From Globodera rostochiensis (Eukaryota; Nematoda; Chromadorea; Rhabditida; Heteroderidae): a stretch of 64,000 nt of DNA. The notes below the pieces were generated by a model. That model searched no databases. It was given only the letters and a program-made list of their open reading frames with translations, and had not been told where the DNA came from. Shown piece by piece: positions 60,101-64,000 of the stretch. Each line of letters starts with the position of its first letter. Within the stretch, counting starts at the first letter, position 1. Position numbers and translations under genes: made by a program. The DNA lies in NCBI GenBank assembly GCA_018350325.1, contig JAEVLN010000019.1, forward strand, positions 1,240,001 to 1,304,000. Direction: 5' to 3'.

Positions 60101-63100
60101 CTCGTGGTTACCAATCTCAACAATTTTGCCGTGCTCAAACACCACAATTCTGTCGGCATTTCTCACAGTCGAGAGCCGATGGGCAATTGTAATGGTCGTA
60201 CGTCCGGAAGAAGCTTGGTCTAATGAAATTCAGAAGTCTAAACTGTCCGGAAGAAGCTTGGTCTAAGGAAATTCAGAAGTCTAAACGTCCGGAAGAAGCT
60301 TGGTCTAAGGAAATTCAGAAGTCTAAACGTCCGGAAGAAGCTTGGTCTAAGGAAATTCAGAAGTCTAAACGTCCGGAAGAAGCTTGGTCTAAGGAAATTC
60401 AGAAGTCTAAACGTCCGGAAGAAGCTTGGTCTAAGGAAATTCAGAAGTCTAAACGTCCGGAAGAAGCTTGGTCTAAGGAAATTCAGAAGTCTAAACGTCC
60501 GGAAGAAGCTTGGTCTAAGGAAATTCAGAAGTCTAAACGTCCGGAAGAAGCTTGGTCTAAGGAAATTCAGAAGTCTAAACGTCCGGAAGAAGCTTGGTCT
60601 AAGGAAATTCAGAAGTCTAAACGTCCGGAAGAAGCTTGGTCTAAGGAAATTCAGAAGTCTAAACGTCCGGAAGAAGCTTGGTCTAAGGAAATTCAGAAGT
60701 CTAAACGTCCGGAAGAAGCTTGGTCTAAGGAAATTCAGAAGTCTAAACGTCCGGAAGAAGCTTGGTCTAAGGAAATTCAGAAGTCTAAACGTCCGGAAGA
60801 AGCTTGGTCTAAGGAAATTCAGAAGTCTAAACGTCCGGAAGAAGCTTGGTCTAAGGAAATTCAGAAGTCTAAACGTCCGGAAGAAGCTTGGTCTAAGGAA
60901 ATTCAGAAGTCTAAACGTCCGGAAGAAGCTTGGTCTAAGGAAATTCAGAAGTCTAAACGTCCGGAAGAAGCTTGGTCTAAGGAAATTCAGAAGTCTAAAC
61001 GTCCGGAAGAAGCTTGGTCTAAGGAAATTCAGAAGTCTAAACGTCCGGAAGAAGCTTGGTCTAAGGAAATTCAGAAGTCTAAACGTCCGGAAGAAGCTTG
61101 GTCTAAGGAAATTCAGAAGTCTAAACGTCCGGAAGAAGCTTGGTCTAAGGAAATTCAGAAGTCTAAACGTCCGGAAGAAGCTTGGTCTAAGGAAATTCAG
61201 AAGTCTAAACTGTCCGGAAGAAGCTTGGTCTAAGGAAATTCAGAAGTCTAAACGTCCGGAAGAAGCTTGGTCTAAGGAAATTCAGAAGTCTAAACGTCCG
61301 GAAGAAGCTTGGTCTAAGGAAATTCAGAAGTCTAAACGTCCGGAAGAAGCTTGGTCTAAGGAAATTCAGAAGTCTAAACTGTCCGGAAGAAGCTTGGTCT
61401 AAGGAAATTCAGAAGTCTAAACGTCCGGAAGAAGCTTGGTCTAAGGAAATTCAGAAGTCTAAACGTCCGGAAGAAGCTTGGTCTAAGGAAATTCAGAAGT
61501 CTAAACGTCCGGAAGAAGCTTGGTCTAAGGAAATTCAGAAGTCTAAACGTCCGGAAGAAGCTTGGTCTAAGGAAATTCAGAAGTCTAAACGTCCGGAAGA
61601 AGCTTGGTCTAAGGAAATTCAGAAGTCTAAACTGTCCGGAAGAAGCTTGGTCTAAGGAAATTCAGAAGTCTAAACGTCCGGAAGAAGCTTGGTCTAAGGA
61701 AATTCAGAAGTCTAAACGTCCGGAAGAAGCTTGGTCTAAGGAAATTCAGAAGTCTAAACTGTCCGGAAGAAGCTTGGTCTAAGGAAATTCAGAAGTCTAA
61801 ACGTCCGGAAGAAGCTTGGTCTAAGGAAATTCAGAAGTCTAAACGTCCGGAAGAAGCTTGGTCTAAGGAAATTCAGAAGTCTAAACGTCCGGAAGAAGCT
61901 TGGTCTAAGGAAATTCAGAAGTCTAAACTGTCCGGAAGAAGCTTGGTCTAAGGAAATTCAGAAGTCTAAACGTCCGGAAGAAGCTTGGTCTAAGGAAATT
62001 CAGAAGTCTAAACGTCCGGAAGAAGCTTGGTCTAAGGAAATTCAGAAGTCTAAACTGTCCGGAAGAAGCTTGGTCTAAGGAAATTCAGAAGTCTAAACGT
62101 CCGGAAGAAGCTTGGTCTAAGGAAATTCAGAAGTCTAAACGTCCGGAAGAAGCTTGGTCTAAGGAAATTCAGAAGTCTAAACGTCCGGAAGAAGCTTGAT
62201 CTAAGGAAATTCAGAAGTCTAAACTGTCCGGAAGAAGCTTGGTCTAAGGAAATTCAGAAGTCTAAACGTCCGGAAGAAGCTTGGTCTAAGGAAATTCAGA
62301 AGTCTAAACTGTCCGGAAGAAGCTTGGTCTAAGGAAATTCAGAAGTCTAAACTGTCCGGAAGAAGCTTGGTCTAAGGAAATTCAGAAGTCTAAACGTCCG
62401 GAAGAAGCTTGGTCTAAGGAAATTCAGAAGTCTAAACGTCCGGAAGAAGCTTGGTCTAAGGAAATTCAGAAGTCTAAACGTCCGGAAGAAGCTTGATCTA
62501 AGGAAATTCAGAAGTCTAAACGTCCGGAAGAAGCTTGGTCTAAGGAAATTCAGAAGTCTAAACGTCCGGAAGAAGCTTGGTCTAAGGAAATTCAGAAGTC
62601 TAAACTGTCCGGAAGAAGCTTGGTCTAAGGAAATTCAGAAGTCTAAACGTCCGGAAGAAGCTTGGTCTAAGGAAATTCAGAAGTCTAAACGTCCGGAAGA
62701 AGCTTGGTCTAAGGAAATTCAGAAGTCTAAACTGTCCGGAAGAAGCTTGGTCTAAGGAAATTCAGAAGTCTAAACGTCCGGAAGAAGCTTGGTCTAAGGA
62801 AATTCAGAAGTCTAAACGTCCGGAAGAAGCTTGGTCTAAGGAAATTCAGAAGTCTAAACTGTCCGGAAGAAGCTTGGTCTAAGGAAATTCAGAAGTCTAA
62901 ACGTCCGGAAGAAGCTTGGTCTAAGGAAATTCAGAAGTCTAAACGTCCGGAAGAAGCTTGGTCTAAGGAAATTCAGAAGTCTAAACGTCCGGAAGAAGCT
63001 TGGTCTAAGGAAATTCAGAAGTCTAAACGTCCGGAAGAAGCTTGGTCTAAGGAAATTCAGAAGTCTAAACGTCCGGAAGAAGCTTGGTCTAAGGAAATTC

Positions 63101-64000
63101 AGAAGTCTAAACGTCCGGAAGAAGCTTGGTCTAAGGAAATTCAGAAGTCTAAACGTCCGGAAGAAGCTTGGTCTAAGGAAATTCAGAAGTCTAAACGTCC
63201 GGAAGAAGCTTGGTCTAAGGAAATTCAGAAGTCTAAACGTCCGGAAGAAGCTTGGTCTAAGGAAATTCAGAAGTCTAAACTGTCCGGAAGAAGCTTGGTC
63301 TAAGGAAATTCAGAAGTCTAAACGTCCGGAAGAAGCTTGGTCTAAGGAAATTCAGAAGTCTAAACGTCCGGAAGAAGCTTGGTCTAAGGAAATTCAGAAG
63401 TCTAAACGTCCGGAAGAAGCTTGGTCTAAGGAAATTCAGAAGTCTAAACTGTCCGGAAGAAGCTTGGTCTAAGGAAATTCAGAAGTCTAAACGTCCGGAA
63501 GAAGCTTGGTCTAAGGAAATTCAGAAGTCTAAACGTCCGGAAGAAGCTTGGTCTAAGGAAATTCAGAAGTCTAAACGTCCGGAAGAAGCTTGGTCTAAGG
63601 AAATTCAGAAGTCTAAACGTCCGGAAGAAGCTTGGTCTAAGGAAATTCAGAAGTCTAAACGTCCGGAAGAAGCTTGGTCTAAGGAAATTCAGAAGTCTAA
63701 ACTGTCCGGAAGAAGCTTGGTCTAAGGAAATTCAGAAGTCTAAACGTCCGGAAGAAGCTTGGTCTAAGGAAATTCAGAAGTCTAAACGTCCGGAAGAAGC
63801 TTGGTCTAAGGAAATTCAGAAGTCTAAACTGTCCGGAAGAAGCTTGGTCTAAGGAAATTCAGAAGTCTAAACGTCCGGAAGAAGCTTGGTCTAAGGAAAT
63901 TCAGAAGTCTAAACGTCCGGAAGAAGCTTGGTCTAAGGAAATTCAGAAGTCTAAACGTCCGGAAGAAGCTTGGTCTAAGGAAATTCAGAAGTCTAAACTG
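57128..64000 (-). CDS. P-glycoprotein-type ABC transporter, C-terminal two-thirds (5' part beyond the window)
   Basis: ABCB full transporter that exports hydrophobic compounds across the plasma membrane. Visible exons: 60219-59944, 59896-59719, 59672-59573, 59520-59270, 59225-59194, 58978-58816, 58773-58671, 58621-58483, 58442-58229, 58179-58113, 58067-57884, 57818-57745, 57685-57542, 57481-57128. Order: end of NBD1 ([20 protein letters not shown] with the H-loop), a charged/Ser linker, TMD2 ([37 protein letters not shown]), NBD2 with Walker [22 protein letters not shown]-loop VSQEPTLF, signature [16 protein letters not shown], Walker [14 protein letters not shown], and [11 protein letters not shown]. 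The stop is at 57128-57130. Introns 57541-57482 and 58482-58443 are GC-AG. The intron above 60219 is the giant minisatellite, so TMD1 and the rest of NBD1 lie beyond 64000. Confidence 0.95.
58979..59165. repeat. 30-bp minisatellite copying a 3' splice site of the P-glycoprotein gene
   Basis: About six copies in the intron 58979-59193. In the sense of transcription each unit reads TTTTTGATCAG followed by ATGGCTATTATTTTTGATC; the real acceptor of exon 58978-58816 is the last of the series (TTTTTGATCAG/ATGGCTA). Confidence 0.93.
60196..64000. repeat. 42-bp minisatellite, about 90 copies, copying a 3' splice site of the P-glycoprotein gene
   Basis: The unit runs from 60201 without interruption to the window edge. 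On the gene strand it is TTTAGACTTCTGAATTTCC, TTAG, ACCAAGCTTCTTCCGGACG: the last 19 bases equal the start of exon 60219-59944 and TTAG is its acceptor. Some 16 copies are 43 bp (an extra T, giving CTGTCCGG on the plus strand) and two have CTTGATCTAA in place of CTTGGTCTAA. Each unit has AAGCTT. Copies are otherwise almost identical. Confidence 0.97.

Noticed and set aside
60223..61233. 336-residue open frame made of a repeated 14-residue block ([14 protein letters not shown])
   Set aside because: It exists because the 42-bp unit is a multiple of three and happens to lack stops in this frame; the array is an intronic repeat of the minus-strand ABC gene, and 43-bp copies break the frame.
60196..64000. 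CRISPR-like array
   Set aside because: There are no unique spacers; the whole unit repeats head to tail, and the host is a nematode.

Overview
This window is nuclear DNA of a nematode. Every recognisable gene is split by many short introns (several of 38-60 nt), and the gene set matches nematode genes: a transthyretin-like secreted protein, a VAB-1-type Eph receptor, PFS-2/WDR33, CPF-1/CstF-50, ALH-1, MNK-1 and a P-glycoprotein. At least seven introns begin with GC instead of GT. I recall frequent GC-AG introns being reported for cyst nematodes, so a plant-parasitic tylenchid is my best guess, but the genus is not fixed by anything seen here. Non-coding DNA is crowded with G or C homopolymers of 8-17 nt and with minisatellites.

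Layout. 1-3424 (-): WDR33/pfs-2, 3' end cut by the window edge. 4594-5990 (+): beta-1,4-galactosyltransferase family. 6625-8363 (+): transthyretin-like protein whose introns hold two minisatellites. 8566-13504 (-): a 16-exon Na+/K+-ATPase-alpha-like protein in which every catalytic signature of P-type ATPases is replaced. 16487-19077 (-): CstF-50/cpf-1. 20481-22005 (+): STAR/KH RNA-binding protein with an RGG tail. 28268-35473 (+): Eph receptor tyrosine kinase without fibronectin III or SAM domains. 36085-38607 (-): mitochondrial-type aldehyde dehydrogenase. About 39430-43640 (-): an unrecognised Q-rich, coiled-coil, many-exon gene. 47321-51969 (-): MAPK-interacting kinase. 57128 to beyond 64000 (-): P-glycoprotein, whose upstream intron is a minisatellite of about 90 copies running out of the window. 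The large spacers at 13.5-16.5, 22-28.3, 43.7-47.3 and 52-57 kb hold homopolymers and simple repeats and no gene I can support.

Functional links are few. WDR33 and CstF-50 both act in mRNA 3'-end formation and lie 13 kb apart on the same strand. The rest looks like ordinary mixed gene order.

The two most unusual things are (1) the complete pseudo-ATPase, and (2) three minisatellites whose repeat unit straddles an exon-intron junction, so that a real 5' or 3' splice site is copied from a few up to about 90 times inside the adjacent intron. Gene models were built by hand; apart from the CstF-50 gap and the unrecognised gene, exon lengths and phases were checked to join in frame.
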